Shown one piece after another: positions 1 through 11,717 of a stretch of DNA of 64,000 bases. Position 1 is the first letter of the stretch, and every line of letters begins with the position of its first letter. This stretch comes from Dactylonectria macrodidyma (taxonomy: Eukaryota; Ascomycota; Sordariomycetes; Hypocreales; Nectriaceae), in contig JAGMUV010000004.1 in NCBI GenBank assembly GCA_020744425.1, positions 744,001 through 808,000 of the forward strand. The letters are read 5' to 3'. A model generated the notes under the pieces. The model made no database searches and had not been told where the DNA came from. It saw only the letters and a list, made by a program, of their open reading frames with translations. The position numbers and the translations under genes were made by a program.

Positions 1-248
1 GTCCAGGCTCGGTGGAATATCCGGACGCACAGACGATAGAATTCCTCCAGAGCCTAGGGGCTACGTCCAACGGGGACTTTGGAAACCTAGATCAACCCCA
101 GGTGGATCTTGGGTTCGGCATGAACTGGGAGGGTCTTCATCACGATGGGATAGAAGGGCAGCAGATCAACCCCTTTGACACATTCTTCTTCGGCGGCCAG
201 CAGGGCAGCAACGGCTCTGGGCCAAACAATGAAGGCATGGGCATGTAA
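1..248 (+). CDS. 3' end of a protein, possibly a transcription regulator (5' truncated)
   Basis: The reading frame is open from the window edge (frame 3) to a TAA at 246-248. It gives an acidic, Gly/Asn/Gln-rich tail of about 80 residues with segments such as VDLGFGMNWEGL and NPFDTFFFGGQQG. No ATG lies in the visible part; GTG at 12 is just an internal Val codon. Acidic, aromatic and Gln-rich tails like this are common at the C-terminus of fungal zinc-cluster regulators, but no DNA-binding domain is visible, so the class is inference. The last codons read ATGTAAGT, which also contains a perfect GTAAGT splice donor at 245, so the coding region may continue after an intron instead of ending here. 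Confidence 0.5.
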   Translation, partial: PGSVEYPDAQTIEFLQSLGATSNGDFGNLDQPQVDLGFGMNWEGLHHDGIEGQQINPFDTFFFGGQQGSNGSGPNNEGMGM

Positions 249-1030
249 GTGATGTGGTGTATTGGATATTTTTCTTGTTCTGAACCTGCTGGTACCGGCC
301 GGCACGAGACTTCTTAGCTTGTTTGTGTTATTGCCCCTTTGCTATCAAGCGAAGCGCGTAGGTGGTATTGTCTCATTTTCTGGGCCTGACTTCAGTTTGG
401 TTGGATACCTGCATTGGGGCAGAGGACCATGTTCCCTCACCTCAAGATCCGCAAAAAAAAAGTTGGTATTAGAGAGATTGGAGGTCACTGTCGAATTTTC
501 TCGGGTGTTGGATGCATTGTCGGTCATGGTTGACGAAGGATTTCACTGCGCAAAAAACAAAACAAAAGAACATGAAAACAGGCCTGTTGACTGTAGATAT
601 CTGGCGAGGCATGGATCTTTTGTCTTCTTTTTTGTTTTCGTATATAGGCTAATGATGATGATGCCGTTTGTCTATTGACGCGGGATGCGAGTAGCAGCAT
701 CTTGTAACAACCACTCACCGGCTCCTATCTCTTACCCGCCTTTGGGTTCCCTATATTCTTATTGACAAACTTGTTCAGAGCCTATTATTTCAATTGTTAC
801 AGTGCCAATTATCCCACAACTTTATCGTTGTCTCTTGATTCTACCACTTCCCTTTTGATTCGTAAGATCATAAAATTTGGCTTGTAGCCAAAACTGACTG
901 ATCCACCCGTATTATTTGGGTTCTTCGAGCTCGAGCCCAATGCCCAATATCATAATTCATCACAAATTGCTACGCCATGCCATGCCAAACACAAGAAATT
1001 CCCGATGCCCTCCTCATGACGAACCATGTT
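249..1030. other. intergenic, between convergent genes
   Basis: This stretch lies between the 3' end of the truncated gene and the 3' end of the minus-strand membrane protein. It is T-rich and the short frames show no protein-like composition. It probably holds the two 3' UTRs. I see no other feature. Confidence 0.6.
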
Positions 1031-1786
1031 TCAGTACCGTCGGCTCGCCCGACGTGGCGGCGAGTCCCTCCGTGAATAGTACTGCTCCGGGTCGGCGCCG
1101 TCTCGGTAGCTATCGCGGCGATACCCTCGCTCGGGGCTATAGCGTCGGCTTTGACGACGGGGTGGCGTGTGCTCCTCCTCAACGACGATCTCGTCGAGCG
1201 ACGACAGGGCCGACACCTCGGAGGCCTGGACGGCGCGAGGCGGCACGGTAGACTCGGGGGACGGCGTGCGCGGCGGGTCGACGACGACGGGCCCGGGCCG
1301 GCGGTGCGAGCGCGTGCGGACCTGGACTGTTTCGGTGCGGGATCGGGCCCGGCGCGACGAGGCTGAGGGCGCGCTGCGGCGTTTCTTGTCGCGGCGGGAG
1401 CGGAAGCTGAGGGCACTGCGGGACTCGTAGGTCGAAGCCCCCACGGTAGAAGTCCCGAGTGTAGATGTTCCGAGCGTAGAGGTGCCAATCGTCGACGTAC
1501 CCATGGTCGACGGCGCGCCCACTGTGCTCGAGCGGCCGCGGATAGGGATCAGGACGGGTCCGCCGTGAAGGATGGCGTAGATGATGTACAGCAGCAACAG
1601 GAAGCCGGCGACGGAGCCCAGCACTATGCCTACGACGACGCCTGGGCTCGGTGAGCTGTTGAGGCTGCCGTATGTCGACGGGATCGGGACAAAGGACGAG
1701 CTCGAGTCGTCTGCGCGGGCCACGAGAGACACGGCGTCGGCGACGGACCGCAGCGTTTTAGATGGAGGTAGGGGGATGGCCGGCAT
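1031..1786 (-). CDS. small single-pass membrane protein with Gly-Thr-Ser-Thr repeats and an Arg-rich tail
   Basis: An intronless 251-residue frame. Residues 1-48 are polar and Ser/Pro-rich. Residues 49-73 form one strong membrane span (GVVVGIVLGSVAGFLLLLYI and onward). After residue ~85 there are about five tandem GTSTx/GASTx units, followed by a highly basic Arg/Ser/Pro region with SRRDKKRRS and PERGYRRDS. This arrangement (short outer Ser/Thr part, one span, basic cytoplasmic tail) fits a type I or type III plasma-membrane or ER protein. Fungal genomes carry many such proteins without assigned function, and I do not recognise a named family. The start is the first ATG of the frame; no clear cleavable signal peptide precedes the span. 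Longer overlapping frames on both strands follow from the GC-rich Arg codons and look spurious. Confidence 0.75.
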   Translation of the reverse strand: MPAIPLPPSKTLRSVADAVSLVARADDSSSSFVPIPSTYGSLNSSPSPGVVVGIVLGSVAGFLLLLYIIYAILHGGPVLIPIRGRSSTVGAPSTMGTSTIGTSTLGTSTLGTSTVGASTYESRSALSFRSRRDKKRRSAPSASSRRARSRTETVQVRTRSHRRPGPVVVDPPRTPSPESTVPPRAVQASEVSALSSLDEIVVEEEHTPPRRQSRRYSPERGYRRDSYRDGADPEQYYSRRDSPPRRASRRY

Positions 1787-2930
1787 CGCGATTCGATTCG
1801 ATTCGATACGATTCGATAGCCGTCGGTTGCGTGGGTTGAGTAGTGTCCGAGGGGTTTGGGTGCCGTCCTGATGGATTCTCCTGGCGTGGTCGTTTCACTG
1901 GTTATATCCTCTCGTCGCATGCATCACCAACCCTCAACACTCAAAGCAGGCTCCCAAGCAACGACAATGAGCGACAGACTGGCAGGTTAGATGTGCGAGA
2001 AGGCAAAATGAGGAGGAGGAGGAGGAGGAGGAGGAGGAGGAGGAAAGAATTAGGCGCAGTTTAGAAGCGTCCACGACTGAAGACGAAAATGAGTGGTTGC
2101 GGCATCTCCCGCCAACAGCGCAGCACAGGGCGTCGCTTGTCCGAGCACAAACTCCTCCCAGCCACTCGATTTCCAGCCACGGCGTAGTCTATGGGCCCGC
2201 TTCACCAGCCATCGCATTCGGCGGCAGCGGCATCCAATTTATCCACACAAAATAGAAATAAATATTTCTAACATCCAAGTTATTTTCGGCCATGTCGGCG
2301 CTGATTCGTTTGTCCTGGGCCACCCAAAGTATGCCGTAGTCTTGCATATCCCGTCCCCCGAACCCGGCACCGTTACCTTCGCCGCTTCGGTCCGGTCCGA
2401 GTGGGGCTTCCACCTCGACTGGTCCCGAGTCCACCGGCCGCCAATCAACAACCTACTACCAAATAAGTACTCACGCACAGGGCCAGCCTTCAACCACAAA
2501 CGCAAGATACAAAGATGCAACAAGTCATTCATATACGCAAGAGTGTCATCATTGATTTCTTACGGTGGAATTATCTCCACCTTTGAAAAAAGAGGCCCTT
2601 CTAACCACAACACCCACCACATTTATTGTGGTCAACATGTCCTTGATCTACTCCACCTGTATCCGTGAACCAAACTGTAATAAAAGTACATAAGTCATCC
2701 AGAAGGCTCGTTGTTGCCAAAAATCCAGCAAGGCGCTCTCGTCCAGTCCAATGGTATATATGATACAAGAATTTTGTTCGTAAATGAGAAACCCATAAAT
2801 GACACCCAAATTCACTTTTCTCGCGTTCTAATCCAACGCCCCTCTCGACAAAGAAAATCTGCGTCAGGCGCTTGCTGTCGCTCGTTACATATACAGAGAA
2901 ATTAGAAAGAAAAAAGAAAAGCGGCAAGAC
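1787..2930. other. intergenic, promoter side of the membrane-protein gene
   Basis: This holds the upstream region of the 1031-1786 gene and the 3' flank of the PH-domain gene, both on the minus strand. An AGG/CCT trinucleotide tract lies at 2011-2044. A 191-residue plus-strand frame at 2093-2668 has no protein-like character. No gene is supported. Confidence 0.6.
2011..2044. repeat. (AGG)n trinucleotide tract
   Basis: About eleven tandem AGG units, about 225 bp upstream of the minus-strand membrane-protein ATG. On the coding strand this is a CCT pyrimidine run, typical of fungal promoter and leader DNA. Confidence 0.85.
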
Positions 2931-5417
2931 CTATATCATGCCAGCCGTCCTCTGCGGAATTGGCGGCAACGCACAGGTGGGTGGAGGAGCTGGCGGCGGG
3001 CCATCACTCAATTGAGGCATGCTTCGGCGGCCGACCAGGGAAGCTTTTACATTTGCGTCTGCCCTTAGTTGCGGATTGCTGGCGGATGTGGGAATTGGGG
3101 GGAGAGGTGCCGACGGCGGAGGTGGTGGTTCAGGGAGTGATTCGGGCGCCAGAGGAGCAGGTAAATCTGTCGATATGCTGTACCGGGAAGAATGTTCCGA
3201 GAGCACCGACTGCATGCTCGCTCGTTTTCTCGAGCGAGTTCTGACAGAAGCGTCGCTGCGTACGTTGGCGTGCAGGTCAAGAGAAGAGCGACATCGAGGT
3301 TGCTGCTCTTCAAGCCCGGGGAGTGATGGACGAGAACGACTTCTCCGAACGGGTACAGTTCCAATCGGAGCTGTGAAGTTGCGTTGTGTCGTTATGGAGT
3401 GGTCGGATTTCTGCCAGGGCCGCATTGCCGAGAGCCTTCGGGAGCTAATTGGGCGATTGACTTCAACTCGCGACTCGTCAAGGGGCATCAAGCTTAATCT
3501 GTGTGGAGGTAGGTTGTAGACGATAGGGGTATAGGTTCGAGGTCTATCTTGATCTTCATTCATTGGTGAAGTTTGAGTCTCCTCTCCATGACGTGTGGCA
3601 GGTCGCACATGAATCGGCTCCATCGGTGACGGCTGGTCAGCTACCATAGAAAGGGGTCGGGCGATAGCAAGTGTAGTCGGTGGCGGCTTCCGAGATGTCA
3701 AGCGTGAAAAGCTTTCCGCCTCTCGAATAACGGGTTGAGTAGGCATACTCAACACCTCCTGGCTTCTCATATAAGAAAATCGCCTATTCGACGATTTGGG
3801 TACACTGAAGTTAGGTGTCACCGATGCCCTTGAGGAATGAGATGGCATCGAATCGGGCATCGGGCCGGTACTATACGTGGATTGTGGTCGAAGGTTCAAT
3901 GGTCCCCCTCTGAGGTCAACGAAAGGGGCCATGACTTGCATCGACTGTCGTCGATCTGAGATCGCGGCGGCATTCGGTCTCGGCCTTGCCTCCAATTGAG
4001 GGCTCACTTCATATTGAGGTTTCTCGTCAAAGTGTGCAGGGAATGTGTCAACGGTCGGTGAGGGTTCGGGAGACGAGGAACCTGCTGAGGTCACAATCGT
4101 TCTCTGGCCGGACGAGATGAAGGAGAGACGGTTCGAGCTATCTCGCAGATTATCCAGTTGTCTGCCGTCATGAGATACGAAGCTGTTGGTGGTAGAAACG
4201 TCGTCCAGAGATTGGTCGATGACAGTATCACGGTCGGTGACAGTCGTCGCTGAATCATCATTGTCCAGAGACTCCTGCCATGCAAAATTCTGGGGAAGAA
4301 TACGGGAGAGGCGCTCGGGGTCTCGAACAACCAGAGTTCGCTGACTGGGCTGCTCTCTCAGTTGTGACGCTTCATCTTCAGCCTTGGGCTTCCCCGTCTC
4401 AGTGAGTGTCTTCTTGCCTCCGAGAATCTCAATTTCACGGCGCAGGGCGACGAGCCAGCCTTCCATATCTTCGGCAGTTTCAAAGACCATGAGAAAATTG
4501 TGTGCCTGGCGCCGTTCGGCGACTCGGAAAGTCATACGGGAAAAGAGGGATCGAGAATCCGGTGTTGCTGTGCCACCAGACTCCATTAGAGACGAGACTT
4601 GGATCACCCAGTGACGACCGGGAATTACATCGCTGACAAAGGCCGCCGAGTTCTTCCCCAGGTGAAGGATTTTCTCTGGCAGTCGGTCAAATGGTCCATC
4701 TGCGGCGTACTGAAGTAGATATCCAGATGTAGCGAGAACGTAAATCTTATTCGTCCACTCGAACCCAGGCAGTGAGCCAGGGGCGTTGCGGCGATGTTTT
4801 TTCTTAGACTTGAGCTTCTCGGGGTGCTGTTGTTCAATCGGTTCAATGGGATTCTCCCCATTTGCATTGGCTCTCCGCTCATGCATACGCAGAATTACTT
4901 CCGTTGGTAGAGAGGCGGCGGGGAGGGTCATGTGCTTGATGGCCTGAGGAAACGCCTTGAACAAAGGCGGAGGGCTCCAGATCGCCAGAGGTCCTCGGGC
5001 TGGCTTCGCAGGTCCCGTGACCCTGACCGGAGGAGGACCTGGCGGAGAATTTTCGAACATGGTGGATAAGATTCTCGGGCTATGTGGTGTAGTAGGCGTG
5101 TGATCAGAAGTGGTTGTTGATTGATCATGGGTCCAATTATTCATGTCAACAGTGGATGCGCGACTAGAGCCGGACTTGGGAATGTCAAGGGGCGAAAGAG
5201 GCGCCGATTCTCTGGTTGCCTTTGACCGGCTAAAGATGCTCCTCAGTCCCAATCTTGATTCTCGTCGATTCACCTTATCCGGGCGCAGTGGTATGCGATT
5301 CTCCTCGGCGGCCATGATGTCAAGATCCGGTGGACGGGTCCTCCGCAACGGGCCATGTTGACTTTGGAGAGCCTCGAAGGTGCTACCCTGGGTCATGACT
5401 GAGTTTCGGTTCGGCAT
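2931..5417 (-). CDS. PH-domain protein with Pro/Ser-rich flanks
   Basis: A single uninterrupted 828-residue frame. Residues ~217-333 read as a pleckstrin-homology domain: the core begins FEWTNKIYVLATSGYLLQYA, then HWVIQVSS, and ends in an amphipathic helix with the signature Trp (DMEGWLVALRREIEILGG). PH domains bind phosphoinositides or proteins and recruit their host to membranes or the cell cortex. The N-terminal ~215 residues are basic and disordered (RRESRLGLRSIFSRSK). The long C-terminal half is low complexity, ending in poly-Pro stretches (PEPPPPPSAPLPPIP), suggesting SH3 or profilin partners. I see no catalytic domain. Orthologues of this layout exist across Pezizomycotina as PH-domain proteins of unknown function (family knowledge, not searched). 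The ATG at 5415-5417 is the first in frame. The shorter frames inside it are shadows. Confidence 0.85.
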   Translation of the reverse strand: MPNRNSVMTQGSTFEALQSQHGPLRRTRPPDLDIMAAEENRIPLRPDKVNRRESRLGLRSIFSRSKATRESAPLSPLDIPKSGSSRASTVDMNNWTHDQSTTTSDHTPTTPHSPRILSTMFENSPPGPPPVRVTGPAKPARGPLAIWSPPPLFKAFPQAIKHMTLPAASLPTEVILRMHERRANANGENPIEPIEQQHPEKLKSKKKHRRNAPGSLPGFEWTNKIYVLATSGYLLQYAADGPFDRLPEKILHLGKNSAAFVSDVIPGRHWVIQVSSLMESGGTATPDSRSLFSRMTFRVAERRQAHNFLMVFETAEDMEGWLVALRREIEILGGKKTLTETGKPKAEDEASQLREQPSQRTLVVRDPERLSRILPQNFAWQESLDNDDSATTVTDRDTVIDQSLDDVSTTNSFVSHDGRQLDNLRDSSNRLSFISSGQRTIVTSAGSSSPEPSPTVDTFPAHFDEKPQYEVSPQLEARPRPNAAAISDRRQSMQVMAPFVDLRGGPLNLRPQSTYSTGPMPDSMPSHSSRASVTPNFSVPKSSNRRFSYMRSQEVLSMPTQPVIREAESFSRLTSRKPPPTTLAIARPLSMVADQPSPMEPIHVRPATRHGEETQTSPMNEDQDRPRTYTPIVYNLPPHRLSLMPLDESRVEVNRPISSRRLSAMRPWQKSDHSITTQRNFTAPIGTVPVRRSRSRPSLPGLEEQQPRCRSSLDLHANVRSDASVRTRSRKRASMQSVLSEHSSRYSISTDLPAPLAPESLPEPPPPPSAPLPPIPTSASNPQLRADANVKASLVGRRSMPQLSDGPPPAPPPTCALPPIPQRTAGMI

Positions 5418-8400
5418 AATGGCGGAATCGGTTCAAGACCGGTAGTGTGCGAGGAGGGCGGGAGACGAGGGTGATGGAGGAGGCCCCGAGGGGACGGCCA
5501 GGCGATTAACGTCGAGGCAAGTATTCGACTTGAGAAAATAGATGCATGAGTTGGTGTTGACTTAGTTAGAGGCGAGGTGATTTAATGAGATCAAGTAGTG
5601 ATGTCAGTATTGGCGGGTCGATTGATGCGTGCTGGGCAAGTTGGCTTCGGTTTAGTGACGTTGGTCGACTGGTCGCGGCGATTGCGATCGTAGTGAAGGG
5701 TAACGAGACAATGTTGTGGGAAAGATTGGAATGTGGACTCCAACGTTTATTCTGGGGAAGAGGACTTGTGTCAATAAAATAAAATAAAAAGGCTCGGCGT
5801 GGGCAGGAGTATCGATTCGTTAGACAGCCTGGATAGGGTTTTCTTACCAGCAAAGCAAAGTACAAAGTAATGAATGGACTCGAGCGTTGGTAAAGTATAT
5901 ACGCTTGGATCGAGGCAAGAGGGAAAGAGTCAAGAAGAAACACACGAGACAGGAGGCTGGACCAAGCGAATGGGAAGCCGGCATACGCGACGGAGAAGGG
6001 AGGAGAGAGAAGAGCAACGCAGGCGCGAGAAGGCGGTTGTAGTGTGGTGATGTCTGGAAGAGTGGAGGAGGATGGGTCGACAGCGATCGAAGTTCTATGT
6101 AAGGGATGGCCACCAGCGCGGTTGAGCAAGCCGCTGAGCGGACATGTACCAGTCGCTCGCCCAGTTCAAAATAACATGCAACCACAGATGCAGGTACGAA
6201 GCCCTCGAGCACCCACTCCAGCCCACTCCAGCCCACATCACGCCCACAAGACCAGTCGAGCGCCTCCGGGTTACAGGGGGTTGTAGGCCAAGGCAAGCCC
6301 GCCTTTGGGGGGGGAAACCTAGAAAGCCGAGTGCGCTAGGATCCAGCCATGGCGCTCCATGACTCCATCAAAAAGCCCCGTTTTGAGTCTCTTGACAAGG
6401 TGGGCCCCTGTCTGAACACCCAACGGTTGCGACCAGGGTGGTTAAACCAGCCCAGTCCGTGAATGACGAGCCGTGGCACCTTGACTTTCTCAAGCCACCA
6501 GTGGCCTCTCTCTGCTCAGCAACTCTATCCAGAGCGAGCACATGTCTGGGTATGGATACTCAACACACCACAACAAAGCCGACTCGGTCCAAGGTGCCTT
6601 GAATTGGTGGTGGCGGTCCTCCTGGTAGTGTTGAGTCGGATCCTCAACATCAACCCAAGTCCTCTCCGACCTACACGACGCGCCCAAGAATCCAGGGCCG
6701 TGTTTGCCCATCCCGGACTACTCCGCTCGCTATCTACCTGGCCTCCATCGTGACCGCCCAAGAGCCGTGGTGACCGTGGCCGGGCCCAGTTGCTTGGAAA
6801 CATACGGGGCGGCGCAGCCCAGGCTCCCTGTCCAAGGCATGGGAGGTTGGCATGGCTCAAAATATGTCGCCTGTCTCTGGAGACCCAAGTTGAGATCATT
6901 GCCTATAATACTCAGAAAGTTCATTTGCTCGTATAAGCCCCCAGTGGACGCGCAACGGAAAAGAGGAGCCTGTCGGCGGAGATACGTAGAACGACTTGGC
7001 AGTCCCTATTGGCTGGTTGCGGAAGCTCCACCAAGACAAAGCAAAGAAGTGAAGAGAAACATTCGCCAGCTGGGTAATTAGTCGCCCTGGCCAGCTTACA
7101 GCGCGAGAAACGACTGAGCGTGTCGCACCGACATCGAACTGGCCTCATGGAAACTGGCGTGCCAGGGTAGGACGCTAACAGACCAGGGCCGAGCGGGTGT
7201 TTGGGCTGCAAAAACCCAGGAAGATCTGGCCTGTGAGAGGCCGAGTCAGCCTCTGGCCGTCGCAGACAACCGGAAGAGGAGTAGGCCGGCCAGCCCCTGC
7301 AGTGAGGCCCTGATGACCTTGTTCCCTCCCGAACCCTAACCAGCGGCGGCAGGATTTCCACGTCCGCAGGACCACAGCATCTATTTTGTGACAGGTGACT
7401 GGTGGTTGTTCCGGCGGCGTTGCTGTTAGTGATTGAGGTGTGGTTCTCCCTCGTCACTTGTCGCTCATCACTCATCACTCGATCGTCACACTTTTCAATT
7501 CCTCGGCCTAGTCACATGCCCCCCTCTCTTCCAAACTCCCTCTCTTTGCGCTCGGTTCACCATCCATCTCTCTGTGTCGAAATGGCCCCTTTTCTATCTC
7601 AAATAAATGCTGCACGGTGTTCAGTCACTTCTTCGTCATTCTGTACACCTGTGCCCCCTTCGACAGCCATTCCATCACGGCCAGACCAGTGTCTCGCGAC
7701 GGGAACCAGGGGCCCCCCACCCGTCTAGTTTCGACCGACGTGGGCTTCCGTGGGCTTCCCGGCCAAACCAAAACCCCAACCCTTGCCCTCGTTTCCTCCC
7801 ATCTTGGCCTGTCTGGCTCTCTTCTTGTCACCAACACGGTGGAGAGCTCCCCAGCTAGTGCCCCGGGGAGCGAGGGCCTGAGCCGCTCCCTCGCTGGCAG
7901 GCTGTCGTTTTGGTTTCGCGATCGGCGCGCAATCAATCACAATATGCTGGGGGGCTCTCTATCCATGGGATTGTCAAAAGAGAACCCTTGTACAGCTTAC
8001 CATTCCAAATTCCCCTGACTGTTCGACCCGAGGAACCCAAGATGCTGGCGTTTCTGCCACCAGGGTCGAGCAGACGCCAACATCAGGATCCATCAAAGTC
8101 GGGACTCGACGATTCTCACTCTCTAACTTGTGTACGGAGTAGCACACTACATATGTACGCGAAGGAACCTCGAGATTGCGCCTCAGAGCACGACCCACGT
8201 CCCCCAGCTTCCCGATTCGATTGTGTCGGCTCACCGGGTGTCCCAGCTCCACAGCAGACATGCACTTATGCACTCGCACATGAGAGGAAGTCCTCAGTTG
8301 CTAGGATGACTCCTGTCTTGCGTCATAACAAACATCGCCATCAACAAAATAATACACACCGCTAACCAGGCACACTGGACTCTTAATGGAAATCATATAG

Positions 8401-11400
8401 GCCTCACGCTTGCCATAGCTGATAGTGTGGACATCCATGGCGCCCAAAGATGCAATTTCCATCGATTCTGCGTGCCCAATAAGATATTCCACGTCCGGGT
8501 CTGCTTCTGTCGTTCAGAGCACCCTCGATTTCACCAATAAGCAGAACTTGCACTCGCCAACCCTCGTCCTGTTGCACAGCAGCCAACACTCACACAAGCC
8601 TTGCCACGCCATGGCTTACACTATCCGTGCAGAGTAAAGTGCAGCGTGCTTGCCACAGGCATAGTGGTACACTGCCTCCATGTGTGGTTCCGCTCCAACC
8701 ACCCAGCCCATTCTAAGACACCCAGCCCATCATCGTTGCTTTTGCGAAGTTTCATCTCCCATGACCGTCGTCGCCAGCATCGGGGTCATTAATTGTAGAT
8801 GGCTGGTCTCGCTGCTTTAACCAGTCCGGGCCTCGTTTACGGATTCTTCTATCTTGCAAGGTTTAATCAATTGCCGACATCAACACTGCGCTGGCTTGTG
8901 CGGATGCTGTACTTTGTCCTTAGGACGGCACCCAAGGCACTAGTCGCGGATTAGCAACTTCTCTCTGCCCTCACCCGGTAGTCAGCGGGGACTTACGTAG
9001 GTAGCTGGTCTTGGAAATGTCCCTCGACGGCAGATGCAGATAGCCCGGCCCTGTTCCTGCAGTAGCCGCCTCAGCTAGGCTCGGATTGTCTGGCTCCAGT
9101 ATCACCCGCTTTATGTAGGTACAGTACTGCCACGGAACTGAGACACCATGATTCTGTAGCGGATTGGACTGAACCAGCCAGCAACTCCTCACGCCCACCA
9201 ATGTCCTTTGCTACGTACAGTGGTCAAAGGGAGCTCCTGCTGACTCCTGATGGCTGAGACTTGAAAATCGTACTCTCAAGGGCGCTCGGGGTGCCCACGA
9301 CGACAAACCCAAGCCTAGTGCGTTGAGTGGACATGTCGCTGCATCCAGACCCATTTGGACATGAACAAGGACCCAAGCAACCTTTTTCCTCCTGTCTCCT
9401 TTCTAGTGGAGCACGACGAGAGAGCTTGCGAGGCCTGTATGACGCCCGGTTTTTTCGTCAACCTGGGATCAGTCGTATTATTTACAGCACCCTTCCCTAG
9501 GAAGTGCCGAGTGAGGCGAGTACTAATTATGTAGTAGACTAACAGACCCCCTGGCATCAGGTTTTCGACAGGCGGACGGTCCCAAGCCGGCCAATTCTGA
9601 TCGGACGGCAATACCACCTCACTCGTCAGATCTCTCCAAGTCTTCCGGGGCCGACTGCGGGACTAGCGTCCTGACCACAAGCACACAAGCAATTGGAATT
9701 ACCAGTGTGTACGGAGTAGTCCACATAGAATGGCTTCGGTTCGCACGTTCTTTGCTTTTGCAACATGCTAGTTCTCCCGGCGTGAAGTCCGGCAGTGACC
9801 AAGGCCCAGAGGAAACAATGGCCCCCACGTTACCCAACAGATCAGACATTTTGGGCGGCATGGGGAGCGTGCAAGCTCGCTTTGGCCAGCTGTTCCCTGG
9901 GGACGGCTGGAGCATTGGGTTGATGAGTTGTCCTCGCCCTTGGGACGAGGTGAAACCACCAAAAGGAACGAGGACACACCTCGTCTGTGGGAGGGTCCTC
10001 AGGGGACTTCAGGACCCTCATGACCCTCTTCTGTGCTCTTCTCATCTCCACCTCTCCAACCCAGTTCATTCTCTGATTCCCTGCTGATCGGAAGCAGAAG
10101 AAAGGGCTTGGGCATGGGCCAACCTCGGCCTCCACCACGGCCCACGGGCGCGGAGCATGCCCGTAACGTTATCCCGCTGGTTGGTCTGGGCGTTGAAGGA
10201 TCTCTCTGTGGCAAATCAGAGCCTCGTGGAATGGCCTGTTCTGCCCGAGGCGTCGGATGCTGGTGTTTCAGGAATCCAGCACTTCCCCAGAAGCCCAGGC
10301 CGCGCTCGAGGCCCCGAGTCCGTGTCGTCCCTGCTCAGCCGTCTGAGGTTGCGCTCTCGCCACTCGTGGGTGTCTCCTCGCTCCATTGGAGCAAGGAGGA
10401 TGGCGTGCTGGAACACCTTGGTCAGGACGCTCTGGCACGATCAGGGCACTGAGAGCACAGATGCGTCGATGCTCTGTCCGAAAACCCGTTGAGACGGTGT
10501 TTCGCAACTTGGCTCGGACGACGCTTGCGATTAATTGCTCTGACACGCCCGGGCCTGGGGCGAGTTCATCTCAACTCTGACTTGCAGCCGCCCTACGTAG
10601 CCTTCGGAGCGGCTCCCCTAACGCTGGTCATCTTTATCGAACAGCCATATGCCCGTCATCGCCCGGCGGCGGAAGGCAAAATTTATATTAAGCCCAGCCT
10701 GGCTGTTGGGGAAAGGACAATGTTCCCTGGTCGTGTTAGTCTCAAACCCAACATCCCTTCCATCGAGGTTTGGCTGTTGTCAGCCATGACTAATGATGCC
10801 GGATCCTGAGTCTACGCAAAACATGGTTACGGTTCACCTCATTGCCTTGCTGGACCTCGGGAAAAGGCTGTCGTTAACCCGGCAAATTGAATGGTGGAAT
10901 ATATGTGCAATGATCCAGTGACCGATGATCGATGTAGGGAGTTGCGTCAGAAGCCGGCATCGAGTGTCCAAAAAATGACAGGTAGGTTCTGCACCTGGGC
11001 CGTTCGGTGGCACAACCCGGATCCCAGGATGCAAGACATCAAATCATACGCAACAAGCACGCATCAAATCTAGATGACCTAAGTACCTTGCCCAGTTGCA
11101 AACCCTCTATTGAAAGATCAGTGGTACGAGCACGTGCTAGATATCCGATTCAACAAGGCATAAGTTCTATTTCATGGTGGCATTCTCGCTGCGCCACTGG
11201 TCGCGTTCAGAGGCCACTGAGTTTAGCGGGTGCTCTGGGTGTTGTCAGTCACCAACGTCACGAGCCTCGCTCAGCGCCACAAGAAGTCCGCAATCGACAG
11301 ATGGTCCCTTGTGATCACCGAAAACACTCCATTTCGAGGCATCATTCATCGCCGTCCTCGATATGACGATATCCTACCTCGCTTGTTCTACCCTAGGCAT

Positions 11401-11717
11401 TCATAGTACCTAAAGCCAGTGGCGCCTCGCCTCGCAGCTCTGCAGCCTTTTATCTCAGCACCTCTGGCATCCACTACCCCTCTACAGCGCAGCTTAGGTT
11501 GGTGCATCAGCAACCACTCCGCAACCCCTCCATTCAACCTCTAAAGCCAACTACCAACCTACCTAGACATCAGGCAACAACAACAAAACACCGGCCCAGA
11601 GGCCGATCACGACGCTTAACTTATTCCTATTCAGCTTCGGCCTCTCTACCTGCTACTTGCTCAACGACTGAGCTCTTCCAGAACATCACAGTATACAGCC
11701 ACATCCGCATCCGCACG
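5418..11717. other. 6.3 kb gap without a supportable gene
   Basis: The first ~900 bp is the promoter and leader region of the PH-domain gene; a 187-residue minus-strand frame there (5566-6129) is leucine/serine/proline-rich and looks fortuitous. The rest has only short frames (up to 151 residues), none with domain-like sequence, and many short overlapping frames on both strands. Two copies of the 9-mer TACGGAGTA lie at 8133-8141 and 9710-9718. The end (from ~11400) is the promoter of the next gene. A non-coding transcript or a badly decayed element cannot be excluded by eye. Confidence 0.55.

Noticed and set aside
970..1488. 172-codon minus-strand frame inside the small membrane-protein gene
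   Set aside because: It overlaps the better-supported frame that has a membrane span; it is Pro/Arg/Ser/Ala-rich and produced by high GC.
2093..2668. 191-codon plus-strand frame
   Set aside because: No protein-like pattern, overlapped by two minus frames of similar length, in promoter-like DNA.
5566..6129. 187-codon minus-strand frame upstream of the PH-domain gene
   Set aside because: Pro/Ser/Leu-rich with no motif, and placed in the likely leader/promoter of the PH gene.
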